Part shown: positions 13,697 through 22,245 of the stretch, one piece after another
How positions within the stretch are numbered: the first letter of the stretch is position 1
Layout: each line of letters opens with the position of its first letter
Source of the DNA: Spirochaetaceae bacterium
Lineage (GTDB): Bacteria > Spirochaetota > Spirochaetia > DSM-27196 > SLAA01
DNA: 34,952 nucleotides
Direction: 5' to 3'
Assembly (NCBI GenBank): GCA_007695055.1
Contig: REEM01000152.1
Span: 1 to 34,952, forward strand
The notes under the pieces: generated by a model
Databases searched by the model: none
What the model was told of the DNA's origin: nothing
The model's input: the letters and a program-made list of their open reading frames with translations, nothing else
Position numbers and translations under genes: made by a program

Positions 13697-15646
13697 ATGA
13701 GTACAGCTAAGAAGACAATAGGAATAGACTTAGGAACAACCAACTCCTGTGTTGCAGTTATGGAACATGGGGAACCGGTGGTCATTCAGAATAGTGAGGG
13801 ACAGCGCACAACCCCGTCAGTCGTTGGGTACACCTCCAAAGGTGAACGACTGGTTGGGCAGCCAGCGCGCAACCAAATGGTGACCAACCCGTTGAACACG
13901 GTGGCGTCAATTAAGCGCTTCATGGGACGCAGCTATGCAGAGGTTGCACAAGAAATTGGAATGGTCTCTTTCGAGGTGCTTAAAGGTGAGAATGGCGGCA
14001 TTCAGATTGGCATAGGCGACAAAAAGCTGAGCGCACCGGAGATCTCTGCTGCAGTGTTGCAAAAAATGAAGCAGACGGCGGAGGACTACCTTGGTGCGGA
14101 GGTTGACTCAGCAGTAATCACTGTTCCGGCCTACTTCAATGATGCACAACGTCAGGCAACCAAGGATGCTGGTCGCATTGCAGGGCTTGAGGTCAAGCGC
14201 ATTGTGAATGAGCCGACCGCTGCAGCACTGGCTTACGGCTTTGAGAAGAAGTCGGGCGAGGAGAAGATTGCAGTTTACGACTTTGGCGGTGGTACCTTTG
14301 ACATTTCCATACTCGAGGTCGGCGACAATGTATTTGAAGTTAAGAGCACAAACGGAGATACGCACCTTGGTGGTGACAACTTTGATCAGCGCATAATTGA
14401 CTGGTTGGTGAGCAGTTTTAAGAACGACTATGGCGTTGACCTCTCCGGTGACCGCATGGCATTGCAACGACTCAAAGAGGCTGCCGAGATTGCCAAGAAG
14501 GAGCTGTCGAGTTCACAGAGCACCGACATCAATTTGCCCTTCATTACCGCGGACGCCTCGGGACCCAAGCACCTGAACTACAACCTGAGCCGCAGTAAGT
14601 TTGAGCAGCTGGTGGATGATCTTGTGCAGCGTACAGCAGAGCCATGCAAAAAGGCCATGGCAGACGCCGACCTCAAGGCGGCGGACATAGACCAGGTAAT
14701 TCTGGTTGGTGGCTCAACCCGGATCCCGGCCGTGCAGAAGTTGGTGAAGGAGATATTCGGCAAGGATCCCCACAAGGGCGTGAACCCGGATGAAGTTGTC
14801 GCAGTTGGTGCCGCTATACAGGCCGGTGTGCTGAGTGGTGAGGTAAACGATGTCTTGTTGTTAGACGTGACACCGCTCTCACTGGGAATTGAGACCTTGG
14901 GTGGTGTGTCGACGCGGCTTATTGAGCGCAACACTACCATTCCAACTCGCAAGAGCCAGGTTTTTAGCACCGCCGAGGACAACCAGAATGCGGTCAGCAT
15001 TCATGTGTTGCAAGGTGAACGCGAGATGGCCGCCCATAACCGAAGTATTGGGCGCTTTGAGCTGGTCGGAATCCCAGCGGCACCTCGTGGCGTACCACAG
15101 ATTGAGGTAGCCTTTGATATTGATGCCAACGGCATTGTTCATGTGTCTGCCAAGGACCTTGGTACCGGCAAGGAGCAGAGAATTCGCATTGAGGCATCTT
15201 CAGGTCTTGATGAGAAGGAAATTGAGCGCATGGTGCAGGAGGCCGAGATGAATGCAGGTGAGGACAAAGAAGCCCGTAAGCGCATAGAGACGCTGAACGA
15301 GGCCGACAACCTCGCCTACCAGACAGAAAAGACCCTGTCCGAGCACGGTGCCAAGGTTTCCGAGGATGACCGCGCCAAGATTGAGGCAGCTGTTGCTGCG
15401 GTACGGAGTGCGGTTGAGAAGCAGGATGCCGATGCAGCCGAGGCAGCAATAAATGAGCTGCAACAGGCCGCGCAGGCACTGGGCGCCGCGGTCTACGCTG
15501 ACTCGGCTGCAAGCTCAGGCGCTGGCCCTGGTCCAGAGTCTGGGCCCGACAGCGGCGGCCACAATGGGAACTACAACGGGAATGGCGCCTCAGGCGGACA
15601 CGAGTCCGGCGTTGAGGATGCCGAGTACGAGGTTGTTAACGAGTAG
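13697..15646 (+). CDS. dnaK: chaperone DnaK (Hsp70)
   Basis: ATP-driven chaperone, 649 residues. ATPase domain with [16 protein letters not shown] (phosphate 1), [31 protein letters not shown] (phosphate 2) and [13 protein letters not shown] (adenosine); linker and substrate-binding domain from [19 protein letters not shown]; helical lid to about 600; then a tail rich in Gly, Asn, Pro and Ser and the conserved ending [17 protein letters not shown] precedes the ATG. grpE and dnaJ are not adjacent; the partners here are two Hsp20 genes. The final 11 bases overlap the end of the convergent aldose epimerase gene. Confidence 0.98.
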   Translation: MSTAKKTIGIDLGTTNSCVAVMEHGEPVVIQNSEGQRTTPSVVGYTSKGERLVGQPARNQMVTNPLNTVASIKRFMGRSYAEVAQEIGMVSFEVLKGENGGIQIGIGDKKLSAPEISAAVLQKMKQTAEDYLGAEVDSAVITVPAYFNDAQRQATKDAGRIAGLEVKRIVNEPTAAALAYGFEKKSGEEKIAVYDFGGGTFDISILEVGDNVFEVKSTNGDTHLGGDNFDQRIIDWLVSSFKNDYGVDLSGDRMALQRLKEAAEIAKKELSSSQSTDINLPFITADASGPKHLNYNLSRSKFEQLVDDLVQRTAEPCKKAMADADLKAADIDQVILVGGSTRIPAVQKLVKEIFGKDPHKGVNPDEVVAVGAAIQAGVLSGEVNDVLLLDVTPLSLGIETLGGVSTRLIERNTTIPTRKSQVFSTAEDNQNAVSIHVLQGEREMAAHNRSIGRFELVGIPAAPRGVPQIEVAFDIDANGIVHVSAKDLGTGKEQRIRIEASSGLDEKEIERMVQEAEMNAGEDKEARKRIETLNEADNLAYQTEKTLSEHGAKVSEDDRAKIEAAVAAVRSAVEKQDADAAEAAINELQQAAQALGAAVYADSAASSGAGPGPESGPDSGGHNGNYNGNGASGGHESGVEDAEYEVVNE

Positions 15647-16691
15647 GTGCCTGGCGGAAGCGGTGGAGGGTGGTCTGACGGTACTCAGCTCCTGGCTCAA
15701 GAATGATGCTGGGGAACTCCGGCCTATTCACGGCATCGGGGAACCCCTGCGCCTCAAGGCAGAGCGCAGCGTGAGCAGGGAGTGTCCGCCCTCCATTGCC
15801 GCGTTCGTGTTCACCGGCTAGTAGGTTTCCGGTATAGAACTGTAGTCCTGCGGTGGTGGTGTGTATCTCCATCCTCCGGCCGCTTGCCGGATCCACAACC
15901 TGAGCGGCGGGTCTGAGTTCACCTTGCTCACCGCGTACCTGATAACAATGGTCAATACCCCCGTCCAACGCCTCCATCCGCTCGCCAACTCGGCGGGTAG
16001 ATGTGAAGTCAAAGGCCGTACCCTTTACCGGCTTTAGCTCTCCGGTTGGGACCTGACGTTCATTGACCGGCAAGTATGCATCAGAAAATAGGCGTACCTC
16101 ATGTTCACGAATATTCTCAGAGGTGCTGCCAGCGAGATTCCAGTAACAGTGATTAGTGAGGTTGATTGGGGTAGCTCTATCTGCGGTTGCGCGGTATTCA
16201 AAGCGCAGCTCGTTGGACTCGTTGAGGGTGACAGTGAGTTCCACCTCCACCTTTCCTGGATACCGGTCCTCCCCGTCTGGACTCACTCGGCGAAGGCGAA
16301 CTCCGGCTTCTTCGGATGCCGCTTGTAGTTCGGCATCCCACATTCTACGTCCAAAGCCAATGTAACCGCCATGTATGTGATTACCTGGCGCGTTGCACTC
16401 AAGCTGGTACGGGGCTCCGTGGAGTTCAAAACGGCCTCCAGCTATTCGGTTTGCAACCCGTCCCACTGTGGCACCGAAATAGGGGAGGTTATTCTCGTAC
16501 TCCTCGACGCTTGTGTAACCAAGGGTAAGCTCCACTGGTTGGGCGCCTGATTTGGGTGTCATCTGAACCGAGCTTATTATTGCTCCAAAGCTGAGCAAAC
16601 TGAAAGATGTTCCGTGTGAGTTTTCTATGCGAAAGCGCTTAACGGGCTCTTTTTCGCGAGTGAGACCGAACTCCTCGGTGGTGACAATCAA
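15636..16691 (-). CDS. galM: aldose 1-epimerase (galactose mutarotase)
   Basis: Interconverts alpha and beta anomers of aldohexoses. The 351-residue protein has the family segments [19 protein letters not shown], catalytic acid H181 in [16 protein letters not shown] and catalytic base E313 in [11 protein letters not shown]. The start is TTG at 16691, eight bases after GAGGAG; no in-frame ATG is better placed. A strong terminator for the upstream gene ends only 15 bases before this start, so there is no room for an ordinary promoter between them: expression probably needs read-through. The 3' end overlaps dnaK by 11 bases on the opposite strand. Confidence 0.94.
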   Translation of the reverse strand: MIVTTEEFGLTREKEPVKRFRIENSHGTSFSLLSFGAIISSVQMTPKSGAQPVELTLGYTSVEEYENNLPYFGATVGRVANRIAGGRFELHGAPYQLECNAPGNHIHGGYIGFGRRMWDAELQAASEEAGVRLRRVSPDGEDRYPGKVEVELTVTLNESNELRFEYRATADRATPINLTNHCYWNLAGSTSENIREHEVRLFSDAYLPVNERQVPTGELKPVKGTAFDFTSTRRVGERMEALDGGIDHCYQVRGEQGELRPAAQVVDPASGRRMEIHTTTAGLQFYTGNLLAGEHERGNGGRTLPAHAALCLEAQGFPDAVNRPEFPSIILEPGAEYRQTTLHRFRQAPTR

Positions 16692-16705
16692 TGATGCTAC
16701 TCCTC

Positions 16706-16744
16706 AAAAAAACAGGCACCATGGGGAGCTCCCCATGGTGCCTG
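16706..16744 (-). terminator. strong intrinsic terminator between the DHOD-like gene and galM
   Basis: A perfect 32-base palindrome (16713-16744, 16 bases each side, centre GGGGAGCTCCCC) followed on the minus strand by seven T (16712-16706). The galM ribosome binding site GAGGAG begins almost at once afterwards. The plus strand has no T-run, so it acts in the minus direction only. Confidence 0.9.
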
Positions 16745-16779
16745 CATAGTGTGGAATAAAAACGGTTAACTATACAAGC

Positions 16780-17793
16780 CTATATCAGCTTAGGCTGAGT
16801 CACGTAGTCATCTGCCCGCAAGAGCATTTTGACGTACTGAGCTCGACGATAGCTCCACTTGTCTCCAGAATTCTTCACACTGAGCTTGCCGCGGAAGTCG
16901 TTAACAGAGGCGTAGCCTTTTTTATCCATCCAGCTTTCGATACCGCTTACAATAGTTCCAACATGCTTCACCGAGTTGCGGTAGAGTGCACTTACGACTT
17001 GAAAGGAGTCAGCACCAGCGAGCAGGATTTCAATTGCATCTTCTGCTGTGTGCACCCCATTTGAGCCACAGAGGCTTCCCTTGATCTCACCTGCTAACAA
17101 CCCGACATAACGCAACGCAAGGCGGTGGTCACTTGAAGTAGAAAGGTTAAATGGAAAGCGTGCTGTTTCTTTTTCTACATCAAAACTGGGTTGAAACATG
17201 CGGTTAAACAGCACGAACCCATCAACGCCGACTTTGTCCATGCGGTGCACCATTTCCAGTGGGCTGGTGTAAAAAGCGCTCAATTTAACTGATACCGGGA
17301 TCTTCACCTTCTTCTTCACTGCGGTAAGTGCAGCAATTTGCTCTTCCTCAATTTCTTTGGCGCTTTTTGTCGGGTCTGTTGGGATTGAGAAGAAGTTAAG
17401 CTCAAGACCGTCAACTCCGGTCTCTTCCAGTTTAGCAGCCCACTCAACCCAGGTGTCGTGCTGAACGGCATTGAGACTAGCAATGACCGGAATAGATACG
17501 GCTTCCTTTGCCTTGCGAGTCCACATGAGGTGCTCCTCAGGCCCAGCGTGCTCAAGTTCAGGAAAAATATTGGTCATTTCTGCATGCCAGTCGTCGTACA
17601 TTTCCAAGTCTTTGTCGAGTCTGTGCCGTTCAAGCTGAATCTCTTCTTCAAAAAGCGACTTAATGACCAGAGCTCCCGCACCAGAGTCTTCAATTTTCTT
17701 GATTGAGTCCATGTGCCCGGTAACGCTACTTGCGCCAACCACTAGTGGGTTTTTGAGCTCGATGCCCATGTACTTCGTTGCCAAATTTGCCAT
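16780..17793 (-). CDS. dihydroorotate dehydrogenase-like flavoprotein
   Basis: A 337-residue FMN TIM-barrel protein of the DHOD-like group (COG0167 type): LATKYMGIELKNPLVVGASSV at the start, then LEETGVDGLELNF, IPVSVKLS, and a C-terminal phosphate-binding region GVHTAEDAIEILLAGADSFQVV. It stands alone, with no pyr genes nearby, and differs from true PyrD around the substrate segments, so activity on dihydroorotate is not assured. The frame opens at a GTG at 17802, but that GTG lies inside the Shine-Dalgarno; GGAAGGAG eight bases before the ATG at 17793 fixes the start. Confidence 0.85.
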   Translation of the reverse strand: MANLATKYMGIELKNPLVVGASSVTGHMDSIKKIEDSGAGALVIKSLFEEEIQLERHRLDKDLEMYDDWHAEMTNIFPELEHAGPEEHLMWTRKAKEAVSIPVIASLNAVQHDTWVEWAAKLEETGVDGLELNFFSIPTDPTKSAKEIEEEQIAALTAVKKKVKIPVSVKLSAFYTSPLEMVHRMDKVGVDGFVLFNRMFQPSFDVEKETARFPFNLSTSSDHRLALRYVGLLAGEIKGSLCGSNGVHTAEDAIEILLAGADSFQVVSALYRNSVKHVGTIVSGIESWMDKKGYASVNDFRGKLSVKNSGDKWSYRRAQYVKMLLRADDYVTQPKLI

Positions 17794-17876
17794 AATCCGC
17801 ACTCCTTCCGCATTTTGCCGGTTACTGATTGAATTCTTGGGGGGAAGCTGCTGTGAACTATCCTCAGCCCTGATTG

Positions 17877-17905
17877 AAAATACAGTTTACACGGTTATTC
17901 GTCAA
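17877..17905 (-). promoter_or_regulatory. promoter of the DHOD-like gene
   Basis: TTGACG (17905-17900), exactly 17 bases, then TATTTT (17882-17877) on the minus strand. Transcription would start near 17870, giving a leader of about 77 bases. The remainder of the 219-base gap to lgt shows no gene I can support. Confidence 0.65.
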
Positions 17906-18012
17906 AGCGAAAGAGGCAAAATTGAAACAAATGTTTCTACAAGCACATTATCGGAGAAAGAATGTTTGGCGATACAGGCACTTGAGGGCGCGACCGGGTG
18001 GCACAGCCGCGG

Positions 18013-19482
18013 CTATCTCTGAACGTGGCCCTTGAGTTCAATTACGTTTGAACGAGCGTCACGGCGGCCGTTGCTTTCCTCTATGTCTGGCAGCCCGTTA
18101 ATGTCTGGCAGCCCTTCTTCCATGTGGTAACCGAAGACGCGGATTCGGAACTCTGCAGCCTGTTGTGGGGTAATGCGAAACCAGATAAAGCGCGACATCT
18201 CTGGGTGGAACTCTGCTCCTGCAGGTGGGCCAAAGTCAATAGCACGCGTTCCAGGCGACTCGGCGGGTGACTCGCTGCGAAAGATCTCAAGGTGAATGAG
18301 CTCAGCTGGGATCTCTGAGAGTGGGTACCACACTCGCCTCCATGGGTCGAGCCACTCAATCTCCATATGCTCCGGTATACCGTAGCCAAAGTAGCGTATC
18401 CCTTCTAGAGTGTGGTCCGAGGATGCAAAGATCGGCACGATGTAGGACTCTCCGGCCTTCCAGCGCACGGTGAGCGTGCTTCCCTCGTGTTGCAGCTCTT
18501 CCGCCTGGGGCCTGCGTTCAAGTCCGGTGAAGCTGCCCATAGACCGCCCATCCGGCACTCCCCACTGCAGCTGCACCGGCGGCTCCGCAAAGAGCGGGTG
18601 GGGGCGCCCTATCCCAAAGATGGTGGGCATAATAAGCAGAATAAGCAGGGATACCAGCCTGCGGTTATTCCGAGAACGGCGGCTGGCCGTGGTGTACTGC
18701 TCTGCCCGGGTGCCCTCAGAAGAGCGCCACAACAGGATAACGACTCCTATCAGTGCCACGGCACCGCTCGTGATCTGAAAGGGTGAAAGTCCGCCGCCAG
18801 CTGGCCTGTGAACACGTACAAACTCCAGCAGGAAGCGGTACACCCCGGCTCCAATCAGAAAGGCGGCGGTACTGGTGCCGATGCGCCGAGACCGTCTGTA
18901 GACGCTGAGCAGCACCGGAAACATCAGCATTGCGATAAGTGAGGAGTAGAGCTGGGTGGGGTGGCGCGGGATTGCCCACGGGCCCGGAAAGCTTACAGCC
19001 CAGGGCAGTCGGGAGGGAATGCCGCCGCAACAACCGTTGAGAAAGCACCCTACGCGCCCAATGGCATAGCCCACTGCAACAAAGGGTAAGGCCATGTCCA
19101 GGAGCTGAAGCACGGCAATTCTGCGAACCCGGGTGTAGAGAATAACGGCGGCCAAAGCACCGGCAAGCCCTCCGTGAAACACCAGCCCACCCTCCCAGAA
19201 GCGCACAATGCGTTCCGGGCGGACGGCAAAAGGCTCCCAGTAGAGCGCAATATAGAGTGCTCGCGCGCCTACAAGCAGGCCAAGTACCGCAAGTGCGGCC
19301 GCAGCTCTGATATCGGGACGGCCAAAGGCTGGCCCTGACTCCGCAGTCTTGTTCTGGTAAAGCCTGAAGCCCTGGCCCGAGATGAGTCTGTAGGCAACCA
19401 CGCTGGCCAAGACCAACATCAGCACATAGCTGCGCAGAAGGAAGACCTGGCCAAAGCTGTCCTCAAAGAGATACGGGTACAT
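18013..19482 (-). CDS. lgt: prolipoprotein diacylglyceryl transferase with C-terminal exported domain
   Basis: Transfers diacylglycerol from phosphatidylglycerol to the lipobox cysteine of prolipoproteins in the inner membrane. Residues 1-260 are a normal seven-TM Lgt with WEGGLVFHGGLAGA, YAIGRVGCFLNGCCGG and HPTQLYSS. Unusually, the protein continues: a basic loop, another TM helix (about 280-300, ending FAEPP) and about 185 residues of beta-rich, aromatic sequence (ESYIVPIFASSDH, FGYGIPEHMEIEWLDPWRRVWYPL, FIWFRITPQQAAEFRIRVFGYH), probably periplasmic. I do not recognise this added domain. The frame is continuous, so it is a fusion and not a frameshift. No Shine-Dalgarno; a consensus TATAAT ends eight bases before the ATG. 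Confidence 0.92.
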   Translation of the reverse strand: MYPYLFEDSFGQVFLLRSYVLMLVLASVVAYRLISGQGFRLYQNKTAESGPAFGRPDIRAAAALAVLGLLVGARALYIALYWEPFAVRPERIVRFWEGGLVFHGGLAGALAAVILYTRVRRIAVLQLLDMALPFVAVGYAIGRVGCFLNGCCGGIPSRLPWAVSFPGPWAIPRHPTQLYSSLIAMLMFPVLLSVYRRSRRIGTSTAAFLIGAGVYRFLLEFVRVHRPAGGGLSPFQITSGAVALIGVVILLWRSSEGTRAEQYTTASRRSRNNRRLVSLLILLIMPTIFGIGRPHPLFAEPPVQLQWGVPDGRSMGSFTGLERRPQAEELQHEGSTLTVRWKAGESYIVPIFASSDHTLEGIRYFGYGIPEHMEIEWLDPWRRVWYPLSEIPAELIHLEIFRSESPAESPGTRAIDFGPPAGAEFHPEMSRFIWFRITPQQAAEFRIRVFGYHMEEGLPDINGLPDIEESNGRRDARSNVIELKGHVQR

Positions 19483-19490
19483 CGGTACGC

Positions 19491-19496
19491 ATTATA
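19491..19496 (-). promoter_or_regulatory. consensus -10 element directly before lgt
   Basis: TATAAT on the minus strand ends eight bases before the lgt ATG, so transcription would begin at or next to the start codon. The -35 region is weak (TTGGAG with a 15-base spacer). Confidence 0.5.
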
Positions 19497-19547
19497 CCAC
19501 TCTGACCACCGCTCCAACAGCCGCAGTGCACTCCATATGCGTAGCAA

Positions 19548-20036
19548 TCATTCGGTTTCGTAGGATAGGAAATAGTCACGTGCGATTCTGAACATCTGGC
19601 GAAGCTCGTTCCAGTTCTCATACAGAGTATTGAGCGTCTGGGCTGTCTGCTGGCTCGATTCCGGGTAGTCGTGCGCCAGGTTGTTTCGCAAGGCGCGAAA
19701 GAATAGCCAACGATCCTCTGAGCTCAGGGCACCAAGCTGCTCCAGATACGAGAGAATATCCAGGAAGGGGCGCGGTGAATCATCTGCCCTGAGCAGCGAA
19801 TGAAGTGTGGGAAGAAGTCGCGATGCCATGGAGTCCTGCAGTTTGGTGAATCTGTAAATGAACTGATCAAGAATGGGAACCTGGTCTTCGGGCAAGCTGA
19901 GAAGTGAATCTGGGCTGAGGGGAAAAAGCGGTGATAATAGCGTAGAGGCGCGTTCCAGCTGCCGTATGTGAGCCTCGCCCTCCTGAATTGCGGATCTGAT
20001 CGTTGCCCGTAGTTCCTCAGGATTGTAGCCACTCAT
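19548..20036 (-). CDS. hepT: HepT-type HEPN toxin
   Basis: A 162-residue all-helical protein carrying the HEPN ribonuclease motif R-x4-H-x-Y as R117-N-N-L-A-H122-D-Y124. In studied HepT/MntA pairs HepT cuts RNA and is silenced when MntA adds AMP to the tyrosine of this motif; both the motif and the tyrosine are kept here. It is somewhat longer than many HepT proteins. Its ATG overlaps the stop of mntA (ATGA, 20033-20036), so the antitoxin is made first and translation is coupled. Confidence 0.85.
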   Translation of the reverse strand: MSGYNPEELRATIRSAIQEGEAHIRQLERASTLLSPLFPLSPDSLLSLPEDQVPILDQFIYRFTKLQDSMASRLLPTLHSLLRADDSPRPFLDILSYLEQLGALSSEDRWLFFRALRNNLAHDYPESSQQTAQTLNTLYENWNELRQMFRIARDYFLSYETE

Positions 20037-20338
20037 AGAGGTACACCTTCCTGGCGAGCGGCGTGAACTATTGCCGAGTCAGAATCGGCTCCAGCCAACA
20101 CGATATCTATCTTGCGTTCGCCTATGGTCTTGTGCAGGGAGCTGATGAGGCGTAGCTTGGCTTCTACCGCGCCCTGTGAGTTCGGATCTACGCCCGGGCA
20201 CTCGACAAGAAGGTCGATATCGCCCCCACGTAGCGTGTCGTCGGTTCTTGAGCCGAAGAGCCGAACGACTGCGTTTGGCCCAAAGTGTTGGCGAACCGAA
20301 CTTCGTATGGCATGGCGTTGACGCGCACTTAATCTCAT
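20033..20338 (-). CDS. mntA: MntA-type nucleotidyltransferase antitoxin
   Basis: A 101-residue minimal nucleotidyltransferase. The active-site motif is G29-S30 with D40-I-D42 (LFGSRTDDTLRGGDIDLLVE) and third acidic residue D78 (KIDIVL). Partner of the HEPN toxin that follows; known MntA proteins inactivate HepT by AMPylation. A longer frame opens at a GTG at 20440, but the domain begins just after M at 20338 and a well-formed promoter ends six bases before that ATG, which makes the shorter form likely and possibly leaderless. Confidence 0.85.
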   Translation of the reverse strand: MRLSARQRHAIRSSVRQHFGPNAVVRLFGSRTDDTLRGGDIDLLVECPGVDPNSQGAVEAKLRLISSLHKTIGERKIDIVLAGADSDSAIVHAARQEGVPL

Positions 20339-20344
20339 GCCTCT

Positions 20345-20373
20345 ATGATGTGCCTGCTTGCCGTGCAGGTCAA
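20345..20373 (-). promoter_or_regulatory. promoter of the mntA-hepT operon
   Basis: TTGACC (20373-20368), a 17-base spacer, then CATCAT (20350-20345), on the minus strand. The -10 ends six bases before the mntA ATG. Confidence 0.6.
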
Positions 20374-20448
20374 GTCTATCCTGGCGGCTTGACGCTGGCC
20401 CTGATCTTGGTGATTTTCCCGGGTTTGGCTCATTATTCACACAAAGAC

Positions 20449-20474
20449 GCGTCCCAATTCCGGAACTGGGACGC
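20449..20474. repeat. inverted repeat between divergent genes
   Basis: GCGTCCCA (20449-20456) and TGGGACGC (20467-20474) are perfect inverses, with a further TTCCGGAA palindrome inside. It lies between the mntA promoter and the lipoprotein gene. No T-run on either side; operator or transcript hairpin. Confidence 0.5.
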
Positions 20475-20516
20475 CTGGCCGCCCATATGAAGCTACAATT
20501 CGTAAGGACTCAGCCA

Positions 20517-20529
20517 TTGCATCGTGCAA
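20517..20529. promoter_or_regulatory. TTGCA-TCG-TGCAA palindrome, possible operator
   Basis: Five-base perfect inverted repeat with a three-base centre, partly overlapping the tandem repeat that follows, about 85 bases before the lipoprotein gene. No clear sigma-70 promoter was found next to it. Confidence 0.3.
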
Positions 20530-20564
20530 GATCCGACAGGTCAGCCAAGATCCGAAAGATCAGC
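20527..20564 (+). repeat. two tandem 19-base repeats upstream of a lipoprotein gene
   Basis: Unit one (20527-20545) and unit two (20546-20564) both read CAAGATCCGAnAGnTCAGC and agree at 17 of 19 positions, with no bases between them. They lie 49 bases before the ATG. Could be a double operator or a simple duplication. Confidence 0.6.
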
Positions 20565-20612
20565 GCGCGAGCTGCTTGGTGAGGAACTCATCACTGTACC
20601 GGAGGTAATGGA

Positions 20613-21266
20613 ATGAACAATCGCATGAATCGAAGTGGTTTGGAGAAGGGGTGGAAGGCAGCTGCCGTGCTATTGGTTGCGCTGTTGAGCTTTGGCGGAC
20701 TTGTGGCGTGCGAGACTGCAAGCGCGACGGTTAATACCGCGACTGCCACGCGCGACGCCGCTTCAGCCGCCCGTGATGCGGTCACGCGTGACCATCACCA
20801 GGTTATCCCTATGTTTCCTGCATCAGAGGAAAGATATGACGATCTTATCGGCTTTGAGGAGTTCGAAGCGGTGGTGGCCGAGGATGCGGTTGCGAACCTG
20901 ATGGGAGATATTCGTCGACGCTTCTACCGGGTGGAAGATGCCTCTCCGCTTGAGATTGTCCGTCACTATCAACAACAGATAGAGGCTGCCGGTGGCACCG
21001 TTCTTTACCAGACGCGGGATCCTCAATCGGTAGTGGTCAACGACAGAGGATTGGTTGAGTACTTCAACCGGCACCGTCAAGACCGCGGAATGAGCACCTA
21101 TGTTTTTGACTACTTCCAGCATCCGGGGCGCATTACTGAGTATGTGGCCGGTGTGGTTCCATCTGGAGGCAATGAGGTGTATGTGCTCCTTGGCGCGGGC
21201 AGGCCTGATGCCCGCCAGCAATTCACGGGAACTCGCTACGAGATTGTCACCGTTGTAGCTGAGTAG
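20613..21266 (+). CDS. lipoprotein of unknown function
   Basis: 217 residues with a basic start, a hydrophobic segment (16-32) and lipobox LVAC with C33 as the likely lipidated residue. A short Ala/Thr-rich linker follows. The main part (about 60-217) is mixed alpha/beta, with a helix SPLEIVRHYQQQIEAAGGTVLYQT and strands NEVYVLLGAG and TRYEIVTVVAE; this resembles the general pattern of small periplasmic domains, but I cannot name the family. GGAGG stands before the ATG. The last 20 bases overlap the end of the convergent deacetylase gene. Confidence 0.8.
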   Translation: MNNRMNRSGLEKGWKAAAVLLVALLSFGGLVACETASATVNTATATRDAASAARDAVTRDHHQVIPMFPASEERYDDLIGFEEFEAVVAEDAVANLMGDIRRRFYRVEDASPLEIVRHYQQQIEAAGGTVLYQTRDPQSVVVNDRGLVEYFNRHRQDRGMSTYVFDYFQHPGRITEYVAGVVPSGGNEVYVLLGAGRPDARQQFTGTRYEIVTVVAE

Positions 21267-22245
21267 GTAGATTGCGGGCCTGCATAGCGTGGGCCTGCAT
21301 AGCGGCGGCGCGGTGGAGCATACAATGGCGGTGGGCAAGTGCGTCCAGATCATGGTCGTAGCCCCCGCCAATAACGCCCGCCACAGCAATTCCTCGTCTG
21401 CGGCACTCACGCAGCACGTAGAGATCGCGTTCGTAGATACCCTCAAGTGAAAGCTGCAAGCGCCCGAGTCGGTCCCCCGCGAAGACATCGACCCCAGCGT
21501 CATACATCACCAGCTCCGGCTGAACCTGCTCCAAAAGCGCTGGAAGCTCGGCATCCAAGAGCGCCAGGTACTCTGCGTCGCGAATGCCGTCCGGCAGGCC
21601 CACATCATGGTCACCGGCGGTCTTGCGGAACGGGAAGTTGCTCTCACAATGCATAGAAAAGGTGAAGACGCGTGGGTCGCCCGCAAAAGCAGCTGCTGTG
21701 CCGTCGCCCTGGTGCACGTCCAGGTCAATGACCAGAATGCGGGTCACGCTGCCTTCGTCAACCAGGGTGCGTGCCGCAACCGCAATATCGTTAAAGATGC
21801 AGAAGCCGGAGCCAAAACCTGGGTGGGCGTGATGGGTGCCGCCAGCGGCGTTGCAGGCTATGCCGTGTTCCAATGCCAGGCGTGCGGTGAGAAGCGTGCC
21901 ACCCACTGCCCGCCGGGTTCGGCGTGTCAGGCCTTCACTCCAGGGTAACCCAATGCGGCGCAGCGCCTTGGCCTCAAGAGTACCACTCAGGAATGACTCC
22001 ACGTAGGCTGGTGTGTGAACGCATGCAAGCAGGTTGGCGTCGGCGGCTTCAGGAGAGTAGGTGCTTTCCGGGCTCGCCACACCCTCTGCCTGTAGAAGCT
22101 CGTAGACCTTGCTGAACTTTGGCATAGGAAATCGATGTCCGTCCGGCAACGGGGTGACGTACTCCGGGTGGTACACAATCGGCACCGCGCCCGAGGCCGC
22201 ACTCGTGTAAGGGGCCGCACCCCCGTGCGTAAAAGGCTGGTTCAA
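21247..22245 (-). CDS. histone-deacetylase-family hydrolase
   Basis: A 332-residue zinc amidohydrolase of the HDAC/AcuC/AphA superfamily. It has the tandem histidines GGTHHAHPGFGSGFCIFND, zinc ligands in VIDLDVHQGDGT and in DAGVDVFAGDRLGRL, and the catalytic tyrosine in GGGYD. The early segment HPEYVTPLPDGHRFPMPKF is typical of bacterial members. The substrate (acetyl-lysine, acetylpolyamine or other) cannot be told. The frame begins with TTG at 22245, overlapping the stop of the nucleotidyltransferase gene (TTGA), without a good Shine-Dalgarno; a GTG about 20 codons later is an alternative. The direct repeat GGGCCTGCATAGC near the stop encodes a repeated AMQA tail. Confidence 0.9.
   Translation of the reverse strand: MNQPFTHGGAAPYTSAASGAVPIVYHPEYVTPLPDGHRFPMPKFSKVYELLQAEGVASPESTYSPEAADANLLACVHTPAYVESFLSGTLEAKALRRIGLPWSEGLTRRTRRAVGGTLLTARLALEHGIACNAAGGTHHAHPGFGSGFCIFNDIAVAARTLVDEGSVTRILVIDLDVHQGDGTAAAFAGDPRVFTFSMHCESNFPFRKTAGDHDVGLPDGIRDAEYLALLDAELPALLEQVQPELVMYDAGVDVFAGDRLGRLQLSLEGIYERDLYVLRECRRRGIAVAGVIGGGYDHDLDALAHRHCMLHRAAAMQAHAMQARNLPTQLQR

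Noticed and set aside
17663-18022. 119-codon plus-strand frame across the DHOD-like promoter region
   Set aside because: First half is antisense to a clear gene; second half covers the minus-strand promoter and has no recognisable similarity or ribosome binding site.
20339-20440. Longer mntA form starting at GTG 20440
   Set aside because: The extension is unlike the family, overlaps the inferred promoter and has no ribosome binding site.
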